From NCBI GenBank assembly GCA_003952965.2, contig CM025855.1, positions 6,542,610 to 6,606,609 on the forward strand: a DNA stretch of 64,000 bases. Reading direction: 5' to 3'. Source of the DNA: Morella rubra (taxonomy: Eukaryota > Streptophyta > Magnoliopsida > Fagales > Myricaceae). The notes under the pieces were generated by a model. The model made no database searches, was not told the DNA's origin, and saw only the letters and a program-made list of their open reading frames with translations. Below are positions 1 to 10,821 of the stretch, in pieces (position 1 is the stretch's first letter; each line of letters begins with the position of its first letter). Made by a program: the position numbers and the translations under genes.

Positions 1-1320
1 TCTTTCAACAACTCCGTTTGTTGAGGAGTTATAGGTGCAGAAAATTCTTGATGTATCCCTCATCAAGACACAAATATGAAAGTTAGTGTTGTCAAATTCC
101 TTCCCATGGTCACTTCGGATTCTTTGAATTCTACAGCCTTGTTCATTTTGCAATCGATTGCAAAGGCTTTTAACCTTCTCAAAAGTTTCAGAATTCTCTC
201 TTAAAAGTTCAATCCAAATAAACCTAGAAAAGTCATCTACAACAACAAGTATATATTTTCTACCACCAAGACTTTCAGTCCTTGTTGGCCCCATTAAATC
301 CATATGTAATAGTCTAAACATTTAGAGTAAGAATATCAATGGTCTTTTTATGAGAGGTTCTAATTTGTTTCCTAATTAAGCAGGGTCCACATACTTTGTC
401 AACTACCTTTTCTAGTCTAGATATGCTATTGACTAACTTTGTAATTTTTGTTAAGTCACGATAGTTAATGTGACCCAATCTTTGATGCCAAAAATGAGAT
501 ATATCAAGGTTAGCTTTATTGTAAGACAAAGCATCATCAATAGTTAACCCATAGCAATTATCAAATTTGCATGTTCCACTAAAAACAGATTTTCCCTTAG
601 AGTTAATCATAGAACACTTGATGCTTTGTCTTACTTCAAGTCCTGAATCGCATATTTGACTAATGCTTAGCAAATTTGATTTTAGACCTTACACATAAAG
701 TACATCATTAAAAACTAAAGCTAGGAAGAGTTCATTTACCAAGGATTTCGGATTTACTACCATCTCTGAATGTAACAACTCCTCCCTTACCATCTTTAAA
801 AGTGGTGAACATACTTTTGTCTCCACACATGTGTATTATATAGTTGCTCTTTGCTTTTAACGCAATGTGGGCTAGAAAACAAGAGTTAGTAGATTTCTTT
901 CTCCAAACTTCTAGTTTTTCAAAGGGGTTTAGTTTCTATTTAAATGTTGAATTTGCTGAGTTAACACATTTACTTGTAACATCAATTTACCAAACTCAGT
1001 TTTTGAAACATCATTGAGTATTAGTAATCTCTCCTACTATCACTTTTCAAGAGATCATAACAATTTGGTTTAATGTGACCAAGTTTTCCACAGTGAAGGC
1101 AAGTAGGAATAAATTTGAATTTTTTGTTTTCACAGAAACAGAATTTTTTGTAGAGATTACCTTGTTTACCTTACCAGAGACTTCGAGCACAGCAGAGATA
1201 CTCTTAGTAGCTGGGATGAATACCACCCCTTTTGAGGTTGAGGGGACTGATGTAGAATTTTTGAAACCCAAACCATTTTTATTGCTATCAGATTGACCAA
1301 TTTGAAGCATCCAAGTAGCC
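1..1320 (-). mobile_element. Ty1/copia retrotransposon fragment (gag end, pre-integrase, integrase start)
   Basis: Read on the minus strand, 1310-1047 resembles a copia gag linker running into a zinc-knuckle region, 673-314 contains a GAG-pre-integrase segment (HxRLGH and CGPC-type motifs) and 310-1 runs into the integrase core, leaving the window. The order gag, pre-integrase, integrase is that of Ty1/copia. The element is broken and incomplete here. It abuts, near 1310-1330, a separate copia reverse-transcriptase piece in the same orientation, so two elements or a rearranged one are juxtaposed. No LTR was identified. Family assignment is firm; the clade is not. Confidence 0.8.
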
Positions 1321-1321
1321 C

Positions 1322-1743
1322 ATCAGCATCCGAAAAGGCTTTCAAATGAATAGAAGAAGTTGAGGAGAAAAATAGACCCTATCCAACAATAGTTTTTAAG
1401 TATCGAAGAACTCAATGGGCAGCTTGAAAATGTGGCTCACGAGGTGTATCCATATACTGACATAAAACTCAAACTGAATATGACAAATCAGGATGATTCA
1501 AAGTAAGATAAACCAACTTGACAATTAGTCTTCTGTAAATATTAGTATCAGGAAGAGGAGCTCTAGTAGAAGAATCAAGCTAATGATTCTACTCTATAGA
1601 TGTCTTTGCAAGCTGAGAACCAGTTAAGCCAGATGAGTTGAGAACATCAAGAGCAAATTTACGTTGACAGAGTGAGATACCCTTTGAAGAACGAGCAACC
1701 TCTAATCCAAGAAAAAATTTGAGAGGACCTAAGTCTTTTATCT
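1322..1743 (-). mobile_element. Ty1/copia reverse transcriptase/RNase H piece, downstream half
   Basis: The minus strand encodes the conserved copia segment after the YVDD region ([13 protein letters not shown]-type motif) and the start of RNase H (SDAD-type motif). It is the downstream half of a copia region whose upstream half lies at 5517-5770. The two halves are separated exactly by the CACTA element 1747-5513 with a 3-base target duplication. The copia copy is broken and therefore older than the CACTA insertion. Confidence 0.8.
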
Positions 1744-1761
1744 TGACAATACAAAAAAAAT

Positions 1762-2150
1762 GACCTTTAGCAGCGGTCGAAAACCGCTGCTAAAGGTCAA
1801 AAAACCACTGCTATAGCTTTTAGCAGCGATGGCGACCACTGCTATAGATCTTCACAATAGATCTATAGTGGTGGTTTGCGCAACTGCTGGTGAAGACTGG
1901 ATCTATAGCGACGTCGCTCCGCGGTCGCGACTGCCGCTATAGACCCGAACCGCAATTGTGATTTTTTTTTCGCAGCGTTTCAAGAAAACACCGCTACAGG
2001 TCTTTAACAGCATTTTTAAAATGCTGCTATAGGGTCTTTAGCAGCGTTTTAAAAATGCTGCTATAGGTCTTTAGCAACGTTTTTAAAAACGCTGCTATAG
2101 GTCAGCTCAGCTTTTTTTTTGTATGTGCCAGCATTTTTAAAACGCCATTA
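1762..2150. repeat. Subterminal repeat array of CACTA element 1, left end
   Basis: Many direct and inverted copies of a TTTAGCAGCG / CGCTGCTATAG unit occur here, several forming short palindromes. In the CACTA family such subterminal arrays bind the transposase. The same unit recurs at 4820-4940 and 5335-5500, and in element 2 at 21845-22270 and 26310-26640. Confidence 0.8.
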
Positions 2151-2549
2151 ATTTTTTCCTATATTTTCCTATACATGCTTTTTTAATCGGTAATTAAATT
2201 TATTTTAATAGTCATAATTCATTGGATGTAAAAACTTAAAAACAAGGATAATAAAATAAAATATACTTCATTATTGATTAATAATATTTTACAACAAACA
2301 CAAGAATCTCTACAAGTTAATCTAAAAAGTAACAAATTTCTAATATAAAATAATAATAAGCAAGGAACAACTAAAATATTCAAATACAACACAATAAAAG
2401 GACCAATTAAAATCTTCCTCCTTGACACATCAACATCCTCTTGAATTCCAATCAGCCCTAAATGTACCAAAATGAGGAAGAGATTAGTTAACGTCATTGG
2501 GAAGCAATACAGAATATGACAATGAGAAATGCTTAACAATAGCCATATA

Positions 2550-3115
2550 GATGGGTTATTCCTCTTGTAAACCTTAGCTCTCTGGTACCTTTTAAACGAT
2601 GTGAGACCATTCATAGCCACATACCTAGCAAAAGGTACAGTTAAGTCATACCACAAAGAAAGAAGCAAGATCATAAATCAACTTTGAATCTTCCCCGTAT
2701 TTTCCCATGAGAGTTTCTCTCAATTCAAAAGCTGGAGTATCCAAGGTCGTAGCACCATGCCTCTCGAAGACCTCCTCAATAATTGAAAAGCTCTTTTTCT
2801 TATGGTCATTTGCTCTTTTGCAAAATCACGAGTACCCTCTTTTCCAGATTATGCTCACAGTCAGAATGCTAAGGATGGATTTAAGGGGAGAGAAAAATTG
2901 ACAACAAGACAACTAGAAATTACTAAAACTAAACAAAACCAAACATGAACACAACAGATTTATCATAAATTAAAATGAATTCTCCAAAGAAAGTATAGTA
3001 AAAATTACCCAAAACCATCCAAAAGAATTTGAATGATGGATTTCGGGAATGTGATAATCACCTTTGGTAGCTTGGGCAGTCTCCTACTTTCATTGCTTTC
3101 CACAATCTCCTTCAC
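2550..3115 (-). pseudogene. Captured histidyl-tRNA synthetase exons (fragment)
   Basis: Two exon pieces of a cytosolic-type plant histidyl-tRNA synthetase lie on the minus strand inside CACTA element 1. The first (about 3115-3062) ends in RLPKLPK before a GT donor. The second (2836-2550) starts with [10 protein letters not shown] and continues through the class II synthetase segments [14 protein letters not shown] and [15 protein letters not shown] to RNNPS. An intron between the two exons is retained, so capture was at DNA level. The second exon has a one-base loss soon after [10 protein letters not shown], and the part between [11 protein letters not shown] and YDLTVPFA is shortened and altered. 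Only the N-terminal part of the catalytic core is present. It cannot make an active enzyme. Confidence 0.85.
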
Positions 3116-3632
3116 CTTTGGTACCATAAGGAAATGTTGGCATGGGGTGGAGATGTCTCGATAAAAAATACACGAAAGTATTTAGTGCATTTTTCACTTT
3201 TCATTTTTTAGCCTCCATTTTTCATATATTGTTCTAAAGAAGAAAACAGCCAAAATGGAGAGTTCGCCAAATAATATAAATTGAGTGCAGTGCATACAAC
3301 CTTTATCTGCCTTGCTTTTTCCAGGAAACTCTTGAGATGGTTCAATCAAATGCCAAAGAAAACATGTTAGGTATATTTGAGTCTATTGCTGATTAGACTT
3401 CAAGGAAGGGAGCCCCTCCCAGAAAAATAAACGATATCAAACACAATTTCACTATTGCTGGAGTGTGTGTAGACCATTTGGTACTGAATGAACTTTGGAT
3501 GGTAATTTTGCTTGATTACATTTACTGATCACATAATACACTCCACACCACATTAAGCACAAAAAATCCAAGTGCTTCAAGAATAAATAATTAAATGCAG
3601 AATTCTAGGGAGCAAATGGCATCCAAGGTTAC

Positions 3633-3767
3633 CTTCTCAACCTCCTGATCCCTGAAGCAATCACTGATCCCTTGCGCAAAAGCTGAATTTTCTCCATTAA
3701 CCAATCATCAAAGGCATCACCCATTCCTAGTTGTAATATCTGTTTCACCACCCAAAAAGTGTTCCTT
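3633..3767 (-). pseudogene. Captured exon, probably sorting-nexin (PX / Nexin_C) protein
   Basis: An open 135-base exon-like block lies on the minus strand between an acceptor (ATTACAG) and a donor (GTAACC). It encodes an uninterrupted peptide with QILQLGMGDAFDDWL and EKIQLLRKGSVIASGI. I recall these strings from the C-terminal Nexin_C region of plant PX-domain sorting nexins, but could not check this. It lies upstream of the histidyl-tRNA synthetase exons in the same orientation within CACTA element 1. No neighbouring exon of the same gene was recognised. Confidence 0.55.
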
Positions 3768-4344
3768 CTGTAATGCATGCAAAATAAGTCATTCATCATA
3801 TCAAGATGTGATTGTGTTATATCAAAATCAATACCTTATAATTATGAACTCTGAACTCCAAATTCAACTAAAAGTTTAAAGTTTAAAAGAACATTGCCGA
3901 CTATTTCGCCCATATTTAATTTTCCAACTTCACATTTAAGTCTCAGAACAAACCTATAGAAGCAACATTCATTATTACACGGCCAATATAGGAAGAAATG
4001 CCTTGTATCTGAAAATATTTATGAAGTACTGATTAATTTATTCCCTCTATCAATTCCTTATTCATCAACACTAGCAAGTCCAACCTCCTCACTATTTTTT
4101 TTTTCTTTCTTTTTGTTCTTTCTCACCTTGAAGCACTAAGTAGACCTACTATCAGCTCAACAAATATCATGCTTCTCAGTCAGTACCAACAGCCCCATTG
4201 TTCTTCCAACTCTTGTGAACAAATACCAAAACCTAGGTCCATCACCAGATAGCAAAGGGATAAATACACAGAGGAGGCTTCATTTACCCCACATCTCAAT
4301 GCTGGACCAGCTATTCATCCGCAGCTGCCAACATATAACAATTA

Positions 4345-4730
4345 CAATGAGAGAGACCGGTTGCCGGTGGAAGCCCCTGGGTTTCGGTTGACGGTGGCTG
4401 CCAGTCACCGAAGGAAGAGCTAAGAGGGAGTGAGAGAGAGGATGAGAGCCGAGGGAGAAGGAGAGGGAGAGATAGAGAGAGAGAGAGAGGCTGAAGTGAG
4501 AAAGGGATACCTGCTACCCTACAAGAGAACCGGAGCACGGCGGGCCGACGGCAATGAGCAATCGACACTGGGCAGTTGTGAGAGAGAGCCCGAGAGAGAG
4601 AAAGAGAAGCTAGTGACTACTGAGAGAGAGAGGCCGGTTGCCGTGGAAGCCCCTCGGTGGGCTGCCGGTCGCCAGAGGAGGAACTGAGAGGGAGTGAGAG
4701 AGAGGTTGAGAATTTGGGGCTGGGCGGGAA
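4345..4730. repeat. Imperfect tandem duplication, GA-rich, in CACTA element 1
   Basis: The block at 4351-4450 (GAGACCGGTTGCCGGTGGAA onward) recurs at 4622-4712, about 270 bases later, both ending in GAGAGGGAGTGAGAGAGAGG. On the minus strand it is CT-rich and resembles a 5' untranslated leader. Next to it, near 4735, the minus strand reads GCGCCAAATTCTCCCT, which matches GCGCCAAAGTTTTCCCTCCC at 23199 in element 2. That suggests a shared element leader. The long overlapping ORFs on both strands here come from the low-complexity composition. Confidence 0.7.
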
Positions 4731-4794
4731 AGGGAGAATTTGGCGCTGTTCGAAAAAGGGAATGAAAAGAGGAGGGGTTCACGGGCACAGGTGT

Positions 4795-5370
4795 TTTAAA
4801 ATTTTATTTTAAGGGACCTACTTTATAGCAGCGTTTGTGGACAAACGCTGCTCGAAATTAGATATCTACAGTGGCGATCACTGTGACCGCCATTGTAGAT
4901 TCACCTTTAGCAGCATTTGTTGACACAAACTACTATAGGTATAAGTGCAAAAAAAATATTTATTAATTATAAGTTATTTAATGTTAATAATCATTTTATA
5001 TATTATTTTTATTCCTTTTAATATATAATAAACACATACTTTTAAATTATAAGTATTATATATAATTGATATGTACTAATTAATCTAAGTACTTTACATA
5101 TATATACCTACCTAATGACTAAATCATAGCCTCTAAGACCATATAACAACTTCAATTTTCACAACATTTTTCTAATTTCATATTTTATTAAGTAGGTCCC
5201 TTAAAATAAAAAATTTCAAATACATGACAAAATAAAATTATATATTAAAAGGAATAAAGTAATATATAAAATAATTATTAACATTAAATAACTTATAATT
5301 AATAAATATTTTTTTTTTTTGCACTTATACCTATAGCAGCATTTATGGAAAAAAAATGCTGCGAAAGGTG
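4795..5370. repeat. Inverted duplication of the terminal region, CACTA element 1
   Basis: The AT-rich block 4795-5060 (AAGGGACCTACTT, TTAATTATAAGTTATTTAATG) is repeated in reverse at 5185-5320 (AAGTAGGTCCCTT, CATTAAATAACTTATAATTAA). Both arms carry CAGCG-type subterminal units, so the right end of the element consists of a large imperfect hairpin. The outer arm matches the single copy at 22300-22440 in element 2. Confidence 0.8.
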
Positions 5371-5516
5371 TAATCTACAGCGGCGGTCACAGTGACCGCC
5401 ACTGTAGATGCCTAATTTCTAACAGCGTTAGTGGACCAACGCTGTTATAAATTAGACCTATAGCGTGACCGCTGCTAAAAAGACCGCCGTTACAGACCTA
5501 TTTTTTTGTAGTGTGA

Positions 5517-5770
5517 ATCTATCATTGATAACTTGCTTAAAATCTAAGATATCTTGGAGATCACCACTAACAAAATTATGTCATCGACATAAACTAGTAA
5601 AGCCAAGACAGAACTGCCAGAGTGCTGAGTAAAGAGGGAGTAATCTGCTTTAGACTAAACAAAGCCATTATCAACCAAAAATTTGGAAAAATTAAAAAAT
5701 CATTGCCCAGAGGCTTGTTTAAGGCCATAAAGGTTTTTGGTTAGTTTGCACACTTGATTCTCCCCTGAAC
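5517..5770 (-). mobile_element. Ty1/copia reverse transcriptase piece, upstream half
   Basis: The minus strand encodes the copia reverse-transcriptase core (YGLKQAS motif and YVDD catalytic motif). It stops at the CACTA border, and the homology resumes at 1743 on the other side of the transposon. The upstream limit near 5770 is a junction with a LINE relic in the same orientation. The copia copy is broken. Confidence 0.8.
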
Positions 5771-5774
5771 TTTA

Positions 5775-7500
5775 AAACTTTGTGGATTCTCCAACTCAGC
5801 CGGATGAGGAAAAGGGATAGTGTCCATCTGCACCACCCACATGGATTCTCTCCGAGCAATACTTGCCAGGCTAAAATAAATCAGGAGATGAAGAGTATCT
5901 TTTGTCGTTTGCCTACAGAAAGGGCAATAAAATGCTTCTTCATACTCCCTATGCAGGATCCTTCCCGGGCTCCATTTGGTTTTCAAAGCACCCTTCGCCA
6001 CTTTCAATAACATTAGTTTCATCTGGTCTTGAATTTTTAACTTTCACAAAAGGTTCCAAGAAGAGCTCTCCATCAAGTGAATCCTTGGCACTCTCTGAGC
6101 TTGTTTTGCCTCCAGCATGGATTTGACCGAAAATACTCCCTTCCGCTCCTTTGTCCAGATCCACTGGTCCTCCCGAGATGGATTTGGCACAGGCAATCGG
6201 AGAATTGCAGCCGCAGATGCTTCTGAAAATAAACTCCTAATCAGCTGGGCATTCTACTAATCCGCCTCATCTGCAACAAAGTCACTAACCACCCTGAAGA
6301 TTCACGATGTCAGAACTGTCTACTCTCCAAACCAGCTTAGATTGAGGACCCCCTGCAAGCATGGTGCTTCTCTAATATTAACAGTCCTTCCATTACGGGG
6401 CAATATACATAGTCCAGATTGCATCAAAGGAGCAGCCTGGAGTACACCTTTCCATGTACTCAAAACATTCCTAAGTATTCTGCGAAGACATCAGAGGATT
6501 AAGCACCCTGTTTTTAAGTTTGCATGTCTAACCCAGAGGCTCTTTGGTGAATTTAGAAATCTCCAGCCAAGTTTCAAAATCAAAGCAAGGTTTGTTTCGA
6601 ACATCTTTCTAACCCCCATGCCCCCTCGCTCTTTAGGATGGCATATAGAATCCCAAGCACACAGTGTAAAATTCTTCTTTTTCTAAGGGGAGAAACCCCA
6701 CCAGAAGTCCTTAAGGATTCTATCGATCTTTTCACACCATCCTTTGAGTAAAAGAAAAGTGGACATACTATACAGCGACAAAGCTGTCGCAATCGCCTTA
6801 ATCAGCGTTGTTCATCCTGCATAACGATCTCATTTTCCTACCTGCTACTTTGCTCTCAACACCTTTTCCTTGACATCCTCAAACACTCTCCATTTAGACC
6901 TTACTATAAATAGCGGAAGGCCTAAACTCTTGTTGTTCAGTGCCATTTTTTTTCACTTGCAAGGAACCACAAAGGGCCTCGACAACATCAGGGTGCGTAT
7001 TCTTGCTGCAATAAAGGGTTGACTTGCCCTTTTTCACATTTTGCCCAGACCATGTACCATACAGCTCCAGCACCCGATTGATGGTAGCAGCTTCCCTGAC
7101 ATTCACTCTGCAGAAGATCATCAAGTCGTCGGCAAAAAGGAGGTGCAAAATAGATGGGGCAGCCCGTGTCACTTTGGTATCGTGAAGGGAGCCTTGCATC
7201 TCAGCACGGCAAAGAAGTCTTGACAGCACCTCTGACCCCAAGATAAAACAAAAACAGAGATTGGGGATCTCCTTGCCTGAGTCCGCGAGATGGTTTAAAA
7301 AACCATGAGGCGATCCATTCAAAAGCACTGAAAAAGAAAAATTGGTGATACCCTGTTTAACTCATCCAATCCACCTATCATCAGAGCCAAAACATTTCAG
7401 CACATGGAGCAAAAAGCTCCATTCCATCCTATCATACCCCTTCTCCATATCCAACTTCAACGCCATCAGCCCTTTCTTTCCCCAAGTAAAAGAAAAAGGA
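5775..7500 (-). mobile_element. LINE (L1-type) relic: reverse transcriptase and zf-RVT
   Basis: On the minus strand the first recognisable segment is near 7500-7380 (ALKLDMEKGYDRMEW, reverse-transcriptase motif). It is followed at 7328-6894 by the catalytic LLFADDLMIF segment and at 6022-5741 by a zinc-binding zf-RVT-like segment (CPFCRQTTKDTLHLL). Frames change between segments and there are stops, so it is a dead copy. ORF1, the endonuclease and a poly-A end are not seen. It is cut on the left by the copia piece. Confidence 0.8.
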
Positions 7501-9056
7501 ACCTAATGCCTCACAAAGAGGATAAACTCAGAACAAGAACAAAAGATCTCACAAAGAGGTATAACTTCCCTTCAATGGGGTGTATCTCAATCAAAAGAAA
7601 CCTATATCTTCAAAGGGGCTCAATGGAGTGTATCTCAACCAAAATAAACCCCAAAATGGTTGAAACTCAAACGCAAGCAGCAATATAAACAAAAATAGCA
7701 ATAAACAATAAGAAATCCAAACAACATCAACTCATATTCCTCATAGGAGAAAAGATGTTGTCCGGTAAACTCTATTTCCTTACAAACTCCAGATTCCTTT
7801 CCTGAGCCCTCTGAACCTGTTTGAGAATGCTCATTCTTGTCGCTTCTCCAGTGCTAATAGGCTTGTCAAGCGGCAATTTTGTGCTTTTTTTTTTTTTTTT
7901 GTTCAATTCGGATAAAGTATCCATACTACTTTCGGTGGGATAGAGTAAATATCTGGAAAGCTAACTGGATCTTCTTCCACGGCCCATTTAGAGAGTCGTT
8001 GAGCCAGCCCGATTGATCTTGATCTTGTGGCTAATTAACCCAATTGGATGTAAGGATTGGATATTCGCGCGGCATGTAGATATTGGTCGAATATTAGAAA
8101 GGATATTTGAGAAGATTACTGCGAATCTCCAAAGGTAGATTAACTAACAAACCGTAAAACAAAATTTAGTATAAATTCAATTATCACATTTTATCTATTT
8201 ATTTCAAACACTTTGCATTCTATCTGTTCAAATTTTTCTCCACTAAATAGAAAGTAATTTTTTTAGCATGTGAGATTACTTTTTTGTAGAGGATTAATGG
8301 AAATAATTAAGCTTGAGTCGTTGTGTCGAGCTCGGGATTAGCCTTAATTATGCTCGTATACTTCCAGGTGGTGCTTTGCTAGTTTATGTGGAGATCTACG
8401 TGCTCATTAATTTTCAGAACAAGATAACTTTTTTCGTCTAATTGAAAGAAAATTGGCCCTTGGCCCAGGTGTATATGGCACCTGACACGTAGTACATGAT
8501 ACTGCTAGTTTATTGCATATGGTTTTAGGCCTACGACCGCTGGTGGTTGGGTATGGATCTAGATGGGCTTAGATCCCCTTCGTAGCAGCTCTCAAAAGGA
8601 AACCTACCGGGCCGAGGGAGCACTGGGATCCAATAATGGAATATTCAGTTGTACCTATCTAAATTTGTTTGGCTTCGGTTCTATTTTAATTTCCTTATGT
8701 TTGTATTTGTTAAATCAAATTGGCATTTTCGTGAAAAACCAACAGGTAGGTTGTTCAGTATTGTGCACCTAGTTTATGGAGATCACTTGTTATATGTATT
8801 TGAACAAAATTAATGACATCCAATATGTAACTATTTTATTTATTTTTGTATCATAATTGCACCAGTATTATAATAAAATGTGCTCTTTCTATTTAGTTTT
8901 TTATTGAATGATTAATCACTTTGTTCGTCCTAAATAACTAACTTTGTGAGATAAATTAAATAATAACTGGTTGGGAAAAAAAAAATCAGTGACACATTTT
9001 CAGCGATTGGTTTATTTGGTCACTAGTACTAGTACTGTTAGCAACTGCTCAATAGA
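7501..9056. other. Intergenic, no recognisable gene
   Basis: Mostly AT-rich non-coding sequence. A motif CAATGGGGTGTATCTCAATC at 7576 recurs imperfectly at 7623 (CAATGGAGTGTATCTCAACC), indicating a short degenerate duplication. The 69-codon ORF at 8563-8772 has no recognised homology and no coding features I trust. Confidence 0.5.
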
Positions 9057-10010
9057 GTGGTTGCTAATTGTTTATTCTTGAGAATTATTAGCGGCGAGAA
9101 ACTTTCGTGGTTCCTTAATTTTGAAAATTATTTCACCAGTCAATTTCCTTCATGGTTCCATCACTGGTGGCAGATGTTCAGTTCTATACCTAATATTTTT
9201 TCACAACCACTTCTACAAGCCATGCAATTATATTCCATGAGATACAAAGTCAATCACCATCACAGTCAATTCCCACTTATCTCCTTATTTTCAAGTAAAT
9301 ACAAGATTCCTTGGATTTTGAAATGAGAATATAAAATTAGTCAAAATATTTCCACTTGTAGATTTTATGTAAAATAGTGGATCAAATTTAAATTTGATCG
9401 CATCATTTCTCAAGTCATAGAGGAATTTCCTCCTCAAAAGAAAATATCTCAATTTATGGCTGATAAAGCCAACTTGCAAACAACTGTAGTTTCAGCCATG
9501 GCCTAAGTCAAGAGCAAAGAAGATCTCCAAGATCTATGTCATCAATTACAACTTCAAGTCAGCCAGATCAGCGAACAAGATGAGCCCTCCCCAACCTCAT
9601 CTCATTGACACTCACCTAGTCAAGTCAAACCAAAATAGGATTTGGATCCATTATTCCAAGATAATCAAGACCCATATGACTTGGATGAAGATTTATGAAC
9701 TCATGTGAAGACAAGTCCAGCCGACAAGTCACGAAAAAAGTCACCAGACAAGAACTATTCATGAACAGTAAAAAGTCAAGCAATATTATTCATCAACAGT
9801 AAAAGTAAGCCAACAAGTTACTATTCATCAACAGTCAAAGCACGCGCAATTGCACAGTACTTGCGTGATTCTATAGTGTTTCTTAGCTCTATAAAAGCCA
9901 AAGATCGAAGTCATTTTAGAGTAAAATTCTCTACCAAAGAAATTCTCTCTTTGCTCTCTTCTCTTTTCTCCAATTTCATCTACAGAACCCTCTTAGTCTT
10001 TCTGAGATAA
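9057..10010 (+). mobile_element. Endogenous caulimovirid (florendovirus-like) fragment with promoter-like region
   Basis: The plus strand from about 9057 to 9700 resembles the downstream ORF of plant endogenous pararetroviruses. It has a WFHHWWQMF segment, then KYKIPWILK, a KFKFDRII segment, an acidic tail ending in DPYDLDEDL and a stop near 9700. After it, a non-coding stretch contains a TATA-like CTATAAAAGCC at 9890 followed by a CT-rich leader, the layout expected where a caulimovirid ORF precedes the genome-length promoter. Only a small part of a genome is present and the copy is broken. Assignment to florendoviruses rests on memory of the protein motif and the gene order. Confidence 0.55.
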
Positions 10011-10242
10011 CCATGTACCCAACATTGTTCATGTTTGTTAGTCAAGAGTGTAAGTACACACAAAGTAAAGTTCTATGAAGTAATTTGAGTCTGATTTAGT
10101 ATTTCTATCTTCAAATTTCATTATTATCTGTAGCATGCATACCGTCAGATTGGACAGTACTATGCAATGCATTATCGCCTACATGGCTGGTTTTACATTT
10201 CTGCAAGTTAATATTTTATTTAAGTCATTAATTTCTACAATA

Positions 10243-10495
10243 TTCTTTCTTTCTTTGAATGGCATGCTTACATCATAAGCTTCATCACCCTAGTAACTTC
10301 TACCAATTCAAAGTCAGTTCTTTAGTATACCGCATATATATAAGCAAAAGAAATCCTTCCCACCCTCACTATATTCTTTCTCTTTCTTTGAATGGCATAC
10401 TTATATCATAAGCTTCATCATCCTACTAACTTCTACCAATTCAAAGTCAATTCTTTAGTAAATCGCATATATATAAGCAAAAGAAACCCTGCCTG
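10243..10495. repeat. Tandem duplication, about 125 bp
   Basis: The block starting CTTTCTTTGAATGGCATGC at 10250 is repeated from 10383 (CTTTCTTTGAATGGCATAC). Both copies continue through CATAAGCTTCATCA, TTCTACCAATTCAAAGTCA and GCATATATATAAGCAAAAGAAA. The copies differ at several scattered sites, so the duplication is not recent. Confidence 0.85.
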
Positions 10496-10821
10496 CCCTC
10501 TCTGTATACGCCAGTGTAGTCCCCCCACCCCACTTGGTATTAAGTTCCATGTGCATATGGACATAAATAGCCAAAAAGAAGGATTAGGATCTCAGTTTTG
10601 TAAGATTTTTTTTAGTTGATTCATAATACAAAGAAAAGATCAAGTACTTACTAATACAGTGTAAGGGGTATCAATCTAATTTATTTGGTACAATTTATTT
10701 TTGAAAGGCATTGCACATTACTAATATAGTGTAGGGGGTGACTAGCCGATTAATCTTTATTCGTGTTCATCTCTATGTGGAGGAATGGAATGAACAAGTA
10801 ATGATAACACACGATCCTTGG

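Larger units (their letters stand above)
1747..5513. mobile_element. Non-autonomous CACTA (En/Spm) transposon with captured gene pieces, element 1
   Basis: The left end reads CAATACAAAAAAAA and the right end is the reverse complement of CACTACAAAAAAATAGG, typical CACTA termini. A 3-bp target duplication TGA lies at 1744-1746 and 5514-5516, which fixes both borders. Each end has subterminal arrays of TAGCAGCGGT-like units. No transposase was recognised, so the 3767-bp element should depend on a partner. Its left 650 bases are the inverted counterpart of the right end of a second element (21825-26647), and its right end matches that element's left end. The interior holds histidyl-tRNA synthetase and probable sorting-nexin exons on the minus strand. 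It is inserted in a copia reverse-transcriptase region. Confidence 0.9.

Noticed and set aside
3325-3375. Plus-strand exon-like ETLEMVQSNAKENML after an AG
   Set aside because: Opposite in direction to all other captured exons, very short and without a recognised family.
4311-4788. Overlapping ORFs of 85-89 codons on both strands
   Set aside because: They follow from GA/CT-rich tandem duplicated sequence in the CACTA element; no protein family features.
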